Of a DNA stretch of 11,266 nt, positions 1 through 7,153 are shown piece after piece (positions within the stretch are counted from its first letter, which is position 1; every line of letters starts with the position of its first letter). Made by a program: the position numbers and the translations under genes. The notes beneath the pieces are model-generated. The model made no database searches. It was not told where the DNA came from and was given only the letters and a program-made list of their open reading frames with translations. Source of the DNA: Fusobacteriaceae bacterium (lineage in GTDB: Bacteria > Fusobacteriota > Fusobacteriia > Fusobacteriales > Fusobacteriaceae); NCBI GenBank assembly GCA_900764925.1, contig CAAFPW010000076.1:1-11266 (forward strand), written 5' to 3'.

Positions 1-72
1 TCCGTGGTCAACGTGTCCGATTGTTCCGATGTTAACGTGCGGTTTGCTTCTTTCGAATTTTTCTTTAGCCAT
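1..72 (-). CDS. tuf: Elongation factor Tu, N-terminal fragment (cut by window edge)
   Basis: EF-Tu is the GTPase that delivers aminoacyl-tRNA to the ribosomal A site in the cytoplasm. Only the first 24 codons lie in the window and the gene continues past base 1. The visible protein begins MAKEKFERSKPHVNIGTIG and runs into GHVDHG, the start of the G1 phosphate-binding loop, which is the family's characteristic N-terminus. The start is fixed by an AGGAGG ribosome site just upstream of the ATG. It is the fourth gene of the str operon, 89 bases downstream of fusA; that spacer contains a stem-loop. Nothing can be said about the rest of the protein. Confidence 0.95.
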   Translation of the reverse strand, partial: MAKEKFERSKPHVNIGTIGHVDHG

Positions 73-109
73 TTAAATTCTCCTCCTAGGTTTTTTATTT
101 ATTAGTTAT

Positions 110-130
110 GGTTGGTGCTATGCACCAACC
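110..130. other. Perfect stem-loop between fusA and tuf
   Basis: GGTTGGTGC (110-118) pairs perfectly with GCACCAACC (122-130) around the 3-base loop TAT, giving a 9-bp GC-containing stem. In the direction of str transcription (minus) the stem is followed by ATAACTAATAAATAA, with no U-tract. On the plus side it is followed by a T-rich run (TTTTATATTTTTATTTT). It therefore does not look like a normal terminator for fusA. It could be an mRNA-processing or stabilising element ahead of tuf, or a terminator for transcripts arriving from the opposite strand. The pairing is seen directly; the role is inference. Confidence 0.6.
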
Positions 131-161
131 TTTTATATTTTTATTTTAATGAATAAATGAA

Positions 162-2243
162 TTATTTTCCTCTTTGCTCTTGGATAGCTTTTTGGATAGA
201 AGCTGGTACTTGAGTGTACTCAGAGAATTCCATTGAGTAGTTAGCTCTTCCTTGAGATTTAGATCTTAAGTCAGTTGCATATCCAAACATTTCTGATAAA
301 GGTACTTTAGCAGTTATGATCTTAGCACCATTTCTATCGATCATTCCACCGATCATTCCTCTTCTAGAGTTTAAGTCTCCAATGATATCTCCCATGTACT
401 CTTCTGGAGTAGTTACTTCTACTTTGAATACTGGCTCAAGGATGATTGGGTTAGATTTAGCTGCAGCTTGTTTAACTGCCATTGATCCAGCAACTTTGAA
501 CGCCATTTCAGATGAGTCAACTTCGTGGTATGATCCATCATATAGAGTTACTTTTACATCAACCATAGGGTATCCTGCAACAACTCCACTTTCAAGTGCT
601 TCTTTACATCCTTTTTCTACTGCAGGAATATATTCTCTAGGGATAACTCCTCCAGTGATTTTGTTAACAAATTCGAAGTCTTTACCAGGATTTGGCTCAA
701 GGATAATTTTAACGTGTCCGTATTGTCCTCTTCCTCCTGATTGTTTAGCATATTTAACTTCTTGGTCTGTAGTTCCTAAGATTGTCTCTCTGTAAGCAAC
801 TTGTGGTTTACCTACTGTTGATTCAACTTTGAACTCTCTCTTCATTCTATCTACGATAATTTCAAGGTGAAGTTCTCCCATTCCTGAAATTATTGTTTGT
901 CCTGTTTCTTCATCAGTTTTAACTTTGAAAGTAGGGTCTTCCTCAGCTAGTTTTGATAAAGCGATTCCCATTTTCTCTTGGTCAGCTTTAGTTTTTGGCT
1001 CAACTGCAACAGAGATAACTGGCTCTGGGAATTCCATTTTCTCAAGAACGATTGGTGCATCTTCAGCACATAGAGTATCTCCAGTAGTAGTTTCTTTTAA
1101 TCCTACTGCTGCAGCGATATCTCCACAGTAAACTGCATCGATTTCTTCTCTTTTGTTAGCGTGCATTTGAAGAATTCTTCCCATTCTCTCTTTTTTACCT
1201 TTTGTAGAGTTTAGAACATATGATCCTTTCTCTACGATTCCAGCATATACTCTAAAGAATGTTAACTTTCCAACAAATGGGTCAGTCATAACTTTGAATG
1301 CTAGAGCTGCAAATGGAGCTTCGTCAGACATTTCTCTATCTATTTCGATAGATGGATCTTTCATATCTGTTCCTTTTACCATTGCAACGTCTGTAGGAGC
1401 TGGCATGTAATCAACGATAGCGTCTAGTAATGCTTGAACTCCTTTATTTTTGAACGCAGTTCCACAAGTTACTGGAACGATTACGTTATCTATTGTAGCT
1501 ACTCTTAGAGCTGATCTGATCTCTTCTTCAGTGATCTCTTCTCCACCAAAGAATTTCTCCATTAACTCATCGCTAGTTTCAACGATTGACTCTAGCATAT
1601 GTTGTCTTAACTCTTCAGCTTGCTCTTTTAATTCTGCTCTGATTTCTCTTATTTCGAAGTTTTGTCCGTTGTCTGAATCAACTGGCCATACTACTTCGTG
1701 CATTTTTATTAAATCAACTATTCCTTCGAAGTTATCTTCTGCTCCGATTGGTAATTGAATAGGTACAGGATTTGCTCCTAACTTTTCTTTAATATCGTTT
1801 ACACACATGCTGAAGTCAGCACCAATTCTATCCATTTTGTTGAAGAATGCAATTCTTGGTACTTTATATTTGTCAGCTTGTCTCCATACAGTTTCTGATT
1901 GAGGTTGTACCCCGTCAACTGCTGAGAATACTGCAACAGCACCATCTAGAACTCTTAGAGATCTTTCAACCTCTACTGTAAAGTCCACGTGTCCTGGTGT
2001 GTCTATTATATTTATTCTGTGACCTCTCCAGAAACAAGTTGTAGCAGCTGAAGTAATTGTGATACCTCTTTCTTGCTCTTGCTCCATCCAGTCCATTGTA
2101 GCGGCTCCTTCGTGAACCTCTCCTAATTTGTGCTCTACTCCTGTATAGAATAGGATTCTTTCAGTAGTAGTAGTTTTTCCTGCGTCGATATGAGCCATGA
2201 TTCCAACGTTTCTAGTCATATCTAATGAAACTTTCCTAGCCAT
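162..2243 (-). CDS. fusA: Elongation factor G
   Basis: EF-G is the ribosomal translocase: it hydrolyses GTP to move tRNAs and mRNA after peptide bond formation, and works with RRF in ribosome recycling. The 693 residues match the usual bacterial length. The N-terminal G domain shows the P-loop AHIDAGKTT (17-25), switch region RGITI (59-63), DTPGH (81-85) and NKMD (135-138). The remainder carries the usual domain II and the C-terminal domains III to V, including the HLEIIVDRMKREF stretch and the SQGRANYSMEFSEY tail. An AGGAGG site lies 9 bases before the ATG. It sits third in the str operon, 55 bases after rpsG and 89 before tuf. No truncation or duplication is visible. A ribosome-protection paralogue such as TetM is unlikely given the sequence and the str context. 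Confidence 0.99.
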   Translation of the reverse strand: MARKVSLDMTRNVGIMAHIDAGKTTTTERILFYTGVEHKLGEVHEGAATMDWMEQEQERGITITSAATTCFWRGHRINIIDTPGHVDFTVEVERSLRVLDGAVAVFSAVDGVQPQSETVWRQADKYKVPRIAFFNKMDRIGADFSMCVNDIKEKLGANPVPIQLPIGAEDNFEGIVDLIKMHEVVWPVDSDNGQNFEIREIRAELKEQAEELRQHMLESIVETSDELMEKFFGGEEITEEEIRSALRVATIDNVIVPVTCGTAFKNKGVQALLDAIVDYMPAPTDVAMVKGTDMKDPSIEIDREMSDEAPFAALAFKVMTDPFVGKLTFFRVYAGIVEKGSYVLNSTKGKKERMGRILQMHANKREEIDAVYCGDIAAAVGLKETTTGDTLCAEDAPIVLEKMEFPEPVISVAVEPKTKADQEKMGIALSKLAEEDPTFKVKTDEETGQTIISGMGELHLEIIVDRMKREFKVESTVGKPQVAYRETILGTTDQEVKYAKQSGGRGQYGHVKIILEPNPGKDFEFVNKITGGVIPREYIPAVEKGCKEALESGVVAGYPMVDVKVTLYDGSYHEVDSSEMAFKVAGSMAVKQAAAKSNPIILEPVFKVEVTTPEEYMGDIIGDLNSRRGMIGGMIDRNGAKIITAKVPLSEMFGYATDLRSKSQGRANYSMEFSEYTQVPASIQKAIQEQRGK

Positions 2244-2298
2244 TAAAAATTTCCTCCTCGAATTTTTTAAAACGAAATATATGTCCTATACAGAATAA

Positions 2299-2769
2299 TT
2301 AGATTTTATAGTGTGCGAAAGCTCTGTTAGCTTCTGCCATTTTATATGTATCTTCTTTCTTCTTAATAGTAGCTCCCTCGTTATTAGCTGCTGCGATTAA
2401 TTCTGCTGCTAATTTCTCGATCATACCATACTCTTTTCTTTGTCTTGTATAAAGAGTTAACCATCTGATAGCTAAAGTTTGTTGTCTATCTGCTTTAACT
2501 TCTACTGGTACTTGGTAAGTAGCTCCTCCGATTCTTCTTGATCTAACTTCGATTTGTGGTTTGATGTTTTCTAAAGCTTGTTTAAATACATCGTACCCCT
2601 CTTGACCAGTTTTTTCTTTTATTAAATCCATAGCTGAATAGAATATTCCTTCTGCTATTGCTTTTTTACCATCTAACATGATTGAGTTGATAACTTTAGT
2701 TACCACCTTATCAGAATATCTAGAATCAGGTAGTACATCTCTTTTTACTGCTGCTCTTCTTCTTGACAT
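2299..2769 (-). CDS. rpsG: 30S ribosomal protein S7 (uS7)
   Basis: S7 is the primary binder that organises assembly of the 16S rRNA 3' major domain (the 30S head) and lines the E-site mRNA exit. The 156-residue product has the family's standard length. It starts MSRRRAAVKRDVLPDSRY and contains VTKVINSIMLDGKK and the conserved RRIGGATYQVPVEV region (about residues 77-90), followed by the AIRWLTLYTRQR helix. The start follows a GGGAGGTGA ribosome site, about 11 bases before the ATG. The gene lies 24 bases downstream of rpsL and 55 upstream of fusA. In E. coli S7 is the translational repressor of this operon, binding the rpsL-rpsG spacer; the spacer here looks too short for that structure. Confidence 0.99.
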   Translation of the reverse strand: MSRRRAAVKRDVLPDSRYSDKVVTKVINSIMLDGKKAIAEGIFYSAMDLIKEKTGQEGYDVFKQALENIKPQIEVRSRRIGGATYQVPVEVKADRQQTLAIRWLTLYTRQRKEYGMIEKLAAELIAAANNEGATIKKKEDTYKMAEANRAFAHYKI

Positions 2770-2793
2770 TTTTAACTGTTCACCTCCCTATAA

Positions 2794-3162
2794 TTACGCT
2801 TTTTTAGCTCCATATTTAGATCTTGATTGTTTTCTCTTAGCAACTCCAGCTGTATCTAAAGCTCCTCTTATAACTTTATATCTAACCCCTGGTAAGTCTT
2901 TTGTTCTTCCTCCTCTTACAAGTACGATTGAGTGCTCTTGTAAGTTGTGTCCTTCTCCAGGAATGTAACAAGTAACTTCGATTCCGTTAGTTAATTTTAC
3001 TCTGGCAACCTTTCTTAAAGCTGAGTTAGGTTTCTTAGGTGTAGTAGTATAAACTCTTACACAAACTCCTCTTCTTTGTGGGTTTCCTTGTAATGCTGGT
3101 GATTTTTTCTTTTCTGATAGAGTGTCTCTACCATTTTTTACTAATTGACTTAAAGTAGGCAT
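2794..3162 (-). CDS. rpsL: 30S ribosomal protein S12 (uS12)
   Basis: S12 sits at the 30S decoding centre and governs translational accuracy. The 122-residue protein has the standard core TTTPKKPNSALRKVARV and GGRTKDLPGVRY. The two lysines whose substitution classically gives streptomycin resistance or dependence, K43 and K88 in E. coli numbering, are both present at the same positions, so this allele looks wild type (inference). D89 next to K88 is the site that RimO methylthiolates in E. coli. The start follows a very strong AGGAAGGAGGG ribosome site close to the ATG. It is the first gene of the str operon, about 50 bases downstream of a near-consensus promoter. Confidence 0.99.
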   Translation of the reverse strand: MPTLSQLVKNGRDTLSEKKKSPALQGNPQRRGVCVRVYTTTPKKPNSALRKVARVKLTNGIEVTCYIPGEGHNLQEHSIVLVRGGRTKDLPGVRYKVIRGALDTAGVAKRKQSRSKYGAKKA

Positions 3163-3217
3163 TTTACCCTCCTTCCTAATTTTTTTATTTTATTTTAATT
3201 ATTAATATAACTTAAAT

Positions 3218-3246
3218 ATTATAATGGTTTATTTCCAAAAAGTCAA
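3218..3246 (-). promoter_or_regulatory. Main promoter of the str operon (sigma-70 type)
   Basis: Read on the minus strand: -35 TTGACT (3246-3241), exactly 17 bases of spacer, and a perfect -10 TATAAT (3223-3218). The predicted start is near 3211, giving a leader of about 50 bases that is almost pure A/T up to the rpsL ribosome site. The sequence upstream of the -35 is very A/T-rich and could act as an UP element. This strength fits the high expression expected of ribosomal protein and elongation factor genes. Confidence 0.88.
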
Positions 3247-3279
3247 TAAAAATATAGCTACATTTTATAAATCCTTCTT

Positions 3280-3308
3280 ATTATATCATAAATTTTAAAA
3301 AATATAAA
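3280..3308 (-). promoter_or_regulatory. Probable second upstream promoter of the str operon
   Basis: On the minus strand an extended -10, TGATATAAT (3288-3280), lies 17 bases downstream of a -35-like TTTATA (3308-3303; 4 of 6 matches to TTGACA). It is about 60 bases upstream of the main str promoter, in the short gap after the methyltransferase gene, so the str operon may have tandem promoters. A/T-rich gaps produce such matches by chance, hence the moderate confidence. Confidence 0.45.
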
Positions 3309-3320
3309 GTATTTTTTATC

Positions 3321-4055
3321 TTATTTTTCAACTGATATCAATAATATCATAGGACGACGAAGTTCATTCTCCATTATTTCAGGAAATTTTTCTAACATTT
3401 CTAAAGAAGGTTGTGCTTCAATTAAGTGATTTATTTTAAATCCATTTTTTAATAAAGTTTCTATGTATGTTGTCATAGTTCTATGATATTTCACAATCTT
3501 CTCTCCTAAAAATATAGCCTCTCTTCTACCTTCAAAATAATAACTATCAACTGGCCAATGAAGTATCTCACCATTTTTATTATAGTACCAATCTTGTTTT
3601 CCTTGGGCTGTAAATATAGGATGTTCTACTGAAAATATAAATTTTCCTCCTTCAATTAAAAGTCCATAAATTTTTTTTACTATCTCTTCAAAATTCTCTA
3701 TATAATGAAGAGTTAAAGAACTAATTACTATATCAAAAGAGTTTGATTCATACTCTATATCCTCAAGTGGTATACATCTATATTTGATATTAGTAAATTT
3801 AGTTTGCTCTTTTGCTCTAGCTAACATTTTTTTAGAGATATCTACTCCCTCAACAAATTTAGCTCCATTTTCAGCAGCATAAATACAATGCCATCCAAAA
3901 CCACAACCTAAATCTAAAACTCTTTTTCCCTTAAAATTTGGTAATAATTCTTTTAACTGATACCATTCACCAGCTCCTTCTAATCCATTTTTACTTCTTT
4001 CCATTTGACTATATTTTTCAAAAAACTCTTTGTCATCATATCTATTTTCTTTCAT
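3321..4055 (-). CDS. Class I SAM-dependent methyltransferase, substrate unknown
   Basis: This is a cytoplasmic methyltransferase with the Rossmann-type fold that binds S-adenosylmethionine. Motif I is VLDLGCGFGWH (46-56). The acidic residue at the end of beta-2 is in GVDIS (D72), and the post-motif region is FDIVISSLTLHYIEN (from 107), where LHY resembles the small-molecule methyltransferases of the UbiE/Methyltransf_11 group. At 244 residues it has only a short extension after the core, with aromatic-rich WYYN and YYFEGRRE segments that may form the substrate pocket. A GGAGA ribosome site precedes the ATG. It follows gpmI after a 67-base gap holding a stem-loop and has no clear promoter of its own, so it may be read from the tpiA-gpmI promoter. 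Neither neighbour suggests a substrate; an rRNA or ribosomal-protein target is not supported by any motif. Confidence 0.88.
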   Translation of the reverse strand: MKENRYDDKEFFEKYSQMERSKNGLEGAGEWYQLKELLPNFKGKRVLDLGCGFGWHCIYAAENGAKFVEGVDISKKMLARAKEQTKFTNIKYRCIPLEDIEYESNSFDIVISSLTLHYIENFEEIVKKIYGLLIEGGKFIFSVEHPIFTAQGKQDWYYNKNGEILHWPVDSYYFEGRREAIFLGEKIVKYHRTMTTYIETLLKNGFKINHLIEAQPSLEMLEKFPEIMENELRRPMILLISVEK

Positions 4056-4076
4056 TTTAGATTCTCCAATTATGAA

Positions 4077-4107
4077 TTACCCTCTAAATCAATGACTTAG
4101 AGGGTAA
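4077..4107 (-). terminator. Stem-loop after gpmI, possible weak terminator or attenuator
   Basis: TTACCCTCTAA (4077-4087) pairs perfectly with TTAGAGGGTAA (4097-4107) around a 9-base loop, an 11-bp stem. It begins 15 bases after the gpmI stop codon and ends about 21 bases before the methyltransferase ATG. On the minus strand the stem is followed by TTCATAATT rather than a U-tract, so termination would be weak. Partial termination that lowers methyltransferase expression, or protection of the gpmI mRNA 3' end, are both plausible. The pairing is seen directly; the function is inferred. Confidence 0.5.
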
Positions 4108-4122
4108 TATACTTTATAATTA

Positions 4123-5640
4123 CTATTTTACTAATAATGATTTTCCATTCATCTCTTCTGGTTTAGCAAGTCCTAAAATATCTAACATAGTTGGAGCTAT
4201 ATCAGATAATTTTCCATCTTCTAACTTAGCATTTTTATACTCATTAGAAACTAAGATAAATGGTACATTGTTTGTTGTATGAGCTGTGAATGGAATGTGA
4301 GTTTCTGGATCTTCCATTAACTCTACGTTTCCATGGTCAGCAGTTATTAATAAAGTTCCTCCTAATTCTAAAACTTTTTCAGAAACTTTTGCTATACAAG
4401 CATCAACTTTTTTAACTGCAGCAACAGCAGCCTCAAACACTCCTGTATGTCCTACCATATCTGGGTTAGCATAGTTTACTATTATAACATCATACTCTCC
4501 AGAGTTTAAAGCTTCCATTAGTCCTTCTGTCACTCCACAAGCAGACATCTCTGGTTGTAAGTCATAAGTAGCAACTTTAGGAGATGCAACTAATTTTCTC
4601 TCTTCTCCAGCAAATTGCTCCTCTTTTCCTCCATTGAAGAAGAAAGTTACGTGAGCATATTTTTCAGTTTCAGCAGTTCTCAATTGCTTCATTCCAGCTT
4701 TTGCTAAAACCTCTCCAAATGTATTTGTAATATCCTTTTCTCCATATACAACAGGTGCATCTATTGTAGCATCATATTGACGCATACAGTAGTATTTTAC
4801 TCCTAAATACTCTCTTTCAAATCCTGTAAACTCTTTATCATTTAGAGCTCTTGTTATCTCTCTAGCTCTATCTGGTCTAAAGTTGAAATTAATAAATACA
4901 TCTCCAGTCTTTACAAGTCCATTGGCATCTACAACAGTTGGAACAACAAACTCATCTGTTTTTCCCTCTGCATAAGAAGTTTCAATAGCTTCTAACGCTG
5001 ATGTAGCTTTATTTCCCTCTCCTAAAACTATTGCGTCATAAGCAAGTTTTACTCTATCCCAGTTCTTATCTCTGTCCATAGCATAATATCTTCCAGAAAG
5101 AGTAGCAATTGTTCCCTCTCCTATCTCTTTCATCTTTGCTTCTAACTCTTCTACAAATCCTTTAGCTGATTGTGGAGCTGTATCTCTTCCATCTAAGAAA
5201 GCGTGTACATAAGCTTTTACTCCATATTTTTTAGCCATAGCTAAAAGTCCATATAGATGTTCTATGTGAGAGTGTACTCCTCCATTTGATAGAAGTCCTC
5301 CAAAGTGAACAGTTTTTCCATTAGCAACTGCATATTCAAAAGCCTCTTTTAATACTGGATTGTTGTAGATAGTTCCCTCTCTAATATCCTTAGATATCTC
5401 TACTAATGGTTGATATATTATTCTTCCTGATCCTATGTTTAAGTGTCCTACTTCTGAGTTACCCATTTGTCCATCTGGTAATCCTACTGCCTCTCCTGAA
5501 GCTTGTAATTCAGAGTGAGGATACTCATTCATAAGTCTATAAAAAGTCTCTGGGTTAGCTGCAGTTATTGCATTTTTTTGCTCTGCATTTTTATTTATTC
5601 CCCAACCATCTAGTATCATTAACATTACTGGTTTTTTCAT
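4123..5640 (-). CDS. gpmI: 2,3-bisphosphoglycerate-independent phosphoglycerate mutase
   Basis: It interconverts 3-phosphoglycerate and 2-phosphoglycerate in glycolysis, using two Mn ions and a phosphoserine intermediate. The 505-residue length is typical of the family. Metal and catalytic residues are all visible: D11 in MILDGWG, the nucleophile S62 in QMGNSEVGH, D394 and H398 in NPDMVGH, D435 and H436 in TADHGN, and H454 in AHTTNNVPF. The substrate-binding segments HAFLDGRDTAP and NFRPDRARE are also intact. The start has an AGGAGGAG ribosome site. It lies 26 bases downstream of tpiA in the same orientation and is almost certainly co-transcribed from the tpiA promoter. The other lower-glycolysis genes often found in such clusters (gapA, pgk, eno) are not in this window. 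Confidence 0.99.
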   Translation of the reverse strand: MKKPVMLMILDGWGINKNAEQKNAITAANPETFYRLMNEYPHSELQASGEAVGLPDGQMGNSEVGHLNIGSGRIIYQPLVEISKDIREGTIYNNPVLKEAFEYAVANGKTVHFGGLLSNGGVHSHIEHLYGLLAMAKKYGVKAYVHAFLDGRDTAPQSAKGFVEELEAKMKEIGEGTIATLSGRYYAMDRDKNWDRVKLAYDAIVLGEGNKATSALEAIETSYAEGKTDEFVVPTVVDANGLVKTGDVFINFNFRPDRAREITRALNDKEFTGFEREYLGVKYYCMRQYDATIDAPVVYGEKDITNTFGEVLAKAGMKQLRTAETEKYAHVTFFFNGGKEEQFAGEERKLVASPKVATYDLQPEMSACGVTEGLMEALNSGEYDVIIVNYANPDMVGHTGVFEAAVAAVKKVDACIAKVSEKVLELGGTLLITADHGNVELMEDPETHIPFTAHTTNNVPFILVSNEYKNAKLEDGKLSDIAPTMLDILGLAKPEEMNGKSLLVK

Positions 5641-5666
5641 TCTTCTTTACTCCTCCTAAACTCTCA

Positions 5667-6419
5667 TTATTTAGCAGCTAAAACTATTTTAGCAAATGAA
5701 GCTGCCTCTAATGAAGCTCCTCCAATTAATCCACCATCTATATCTGCTTGAGCTAATAATTCTGCTGCATTTTCAGGTTTCATAGATCCTCCATATTGAA
5801 TTACCATCTCATCTGCTACTGCACCAAACATAGATCTTAATACATCTCTAATCTCTTTGTGAGTTTCTTGTGCCATCTCTGGAGTAGCAGTTTTTCCTGT
5901 TCCTATTGCCCATACTGGCTCATAAGCAATTATTATATTTTTAGCTTCTTCAGCTGTTATATCTTTTAATCCTTCTCTTACTTGAGTTTCGTTTACTTCT
6001 GCAGTTCTTCCAGATTCTCTATCCTCTAATTTTTCTCCAACACATAAGATAGGAGTCATTCCTGCAGCAAGTACTGCTTTTACCTTTTCATTGATAAATG
6101 CGTTAGATTCACAGAAATACTCTCTTCTTTCTGAATGTCCTAAAATTACATATTTTACTCCTATTGCTTTTAACATAGTAGGAGAAACCTCTCCAGTATA
6201 AGCTCCTGATGATTTTGGATATACGTTTTCTGCCGCTATCTCAACATTGCTTCCCTCAACAGCTTTAACAGCATCTGATAATGCTGTGAATGGAGCTCCT
6301 ATTACTACCTTTACTCCCTCGATATCTTTTACTAATCCTTTTAATTCAGTAAGCATCTCAACAGCTTCTGCATTTGTTTTATTCATTTTCCAGTTTCCAG
6401 CTATTACATTTGTTCTCAT
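5667..6419 (-). CDS. tpiA: Triosephosphate isomerase
   Basis: It interconverts dihydroxyacetone phosphate and glyceraldehyde 3-phosphate, acting as a homodimeric TIM barrel in the cytoplasm. The 250 residues fit the family. All catalytic residues are present: N9 and K11 in NWKMN, the electrophile H95 in GHSERR (94-99), and the base E167 in AYEPVWAIGTG, which is the flexible phosphate-gripping loop 6. The phosphate-binding YGGSMKPENA and GGLIGGASL segments complete the active site. A GGAGGA ribosome site lies 5 bases before the ATG. It is the first gene of the tpiA-gpmI unit, about 30 bases downstream of a strong promoter. Confidence 0.99.
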   Translation of the reverse strand: MRTNVIAGNWKMNKTNAEAVEMLTELKGLVKDIEGVKVVIGAPFTALSDAVKAVEGSNVEIAAENVYPKSSGAYTGEVSPTMLKAIGVKYVILGHSERREYFCESNAFINEKVKAVLAAGMTPILCVGEKLEDRESGRTAEVNETQVREGLKDITAEEAKNIIIAYEPVWAIGTGKTATPEMAQETHKEIRDVLRSMFGAVADEMVIQYGGSMKPENAAELLAQADIDGGLIGGASLEAASFAKIVLAAK

Positions 6420-6455
6420 ACTATTCCTCCATAAACAATTTATTATATTACTCTC

Positions 6456-6484
6456 ATTTTAAATAATATCATAGACATTGTCAA
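6456..6484 (-). promoter_or_regulatory. Promoter of tpiA-gpmI (sigma-70 type)
   Basis: On the minus strand: a perfect -35 TTGACA (6484-6479), 17 bases of spacer, and -10 TAAAAT (6461-6456; 5 of 6 matches). The predicted start is near 6449, leaving a leader of about 30 bases up to the tpiA ATG, too short for a riboswitch. No operator-like palindrome overlaps it, so constitutive strong expression is the simplest reading. No terminator separates it from the upstream gene, so read-through from the rluD-comF operon could add to it. Confidence 0.85.
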
Positions 6485-6517
6485 TTTTCAAATATAACAA
6501 TGATCACTTACTAACTA

Positions 6518-7138
6518 TTAATTGGGCAATCTTTTACGATTTTGTTCATTCACAATATCCATATAGTAATTTTCTGCATTTTCGTAGAAATCTTTTAATA
6601 GATCACCAATAGAAAATTCTAACATCTCTACAAAAGTTTCATAATCTTGTGCATCATAAGCTTTTTCTGCCTCTTCCATCTCATGTTCAAATTCAGCGAT
6701 ATATTCATCAAAATCACTATATATAAAATCTAAATCTCCACTAGCTTTCATAAGAAGAAGCAAATTATAAAACCATCTTAAAAATATTCCTCTCTCAATT
6801 ATCTCTAACTCACTTACTTCAACTGCTGCTCTTGCTACATTTTTAGGATCTTCATCTTCATAATCAAATATCTCAAAAAACATATCGATCTGTTCTTTGG
6901 CTCTCAAAATTGAGTCCAATAACATCTCTCCCTCTGTTTTTGTTATTACCTCTACTAATTTTAAATCTTTCACATTTACAACTGTATTTTCTTTTAACTT
7001 TTCCCCATTTATATAAAGCTTATATGGGACTTTATTATCTTTTGTTAATTTTTTATTTATTTCACTTATCATTCTACCAAAACTTTTAAATCTTTTTTGT
7101 TTCAGCTCCATTTTTTTATTGTCTATATATAATTCCAT
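6518..7138 (-). CDS. Acidic protein of unknown function, last gene of the rluD-comF operon
   Basis: I do not recognise this 206-residue protein. Residues 1-68 are basic and look alternately beta and helical: strand-like MELYIDNKKMEL, helix 18-33, then strand-like YKLYING and LKLVEVI. This suggests a small globular alpha/beta domain. From about residue 70 to the end it looks almost wholly helical and strongly acidic, with about 36 D/E against 12 K/R, acidic patches such as DYEDED (92-97) and EHEMEEAE (151-158), and a basic tip RKRLPN. There is no signal peptide, metal motif or nucleotide-binding motif; a hydrophobic patch FLRWFYNLLLLM (119-130) looks like a buried helix. An AGGAG site precedes the ATG, 15 bases after the comF stop, so it is probably co-transcribed with it. 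It appears to be a soluble cytoplasmic protein, but no function is proposed. Confidence 0.85.
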   Translation of the reverse strand: MELYIDNKKMELKQKRFKSFGRMISEINKKLTKDNKVPYKLYINGEKLKENTVVNVKDLKLVEVITKTEGEMLLDSILRAKEQIDMFFEIFDYEDEDPKNVARAAVEVSELEIIERGIFLRWFYNLLLLMKASGDLDFIYSDFDEYIAEFEHEMEEAEKAYDAQDYETFVEMLEFSIGDLLKDFYENAENYYMDIVNEQNRKRLPN

Positions 7139-7153
7139 TCTATCTCCTATTTT

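Noticed and set aside
73..161. Separate tuf promoter in the fusA-tuf spacer
   Set aside because: A TATAAA-like box is present but no -35 stands at a proper distance; A/T richness explains it.
316..1758. Open frames on the plus strand opposite fusA
   Set aside because: Their translations are low-complexity Ser/Thr/Ile/Pro-rich products of the antisense of a highly expressed gene, with no ribosome site and no family resemblance.
2678..2968. Plus-strand open frame across rpsG and rpsL
   Set aside because: It is antisense to two certain ribosomal protein genes and shows no recognisable protein features.
3297..3317. AAAAAATA/TATTTTTT hairpin after the methyltransferase stop as a terminator
   Set aside because: The 8-bp stem is entirely A/T, overlaps the -35 of the possible upstream str promoter, and such pairings are expected by chance in this composition. 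A near-identical pairing at 10422-10444 overlaps the end of the hydrolase gene.
6420..6517. Riboswitch or other leader RNA before tpiA
   Set aside because: The predicted leader is only about 30 bases and has no stable stem.
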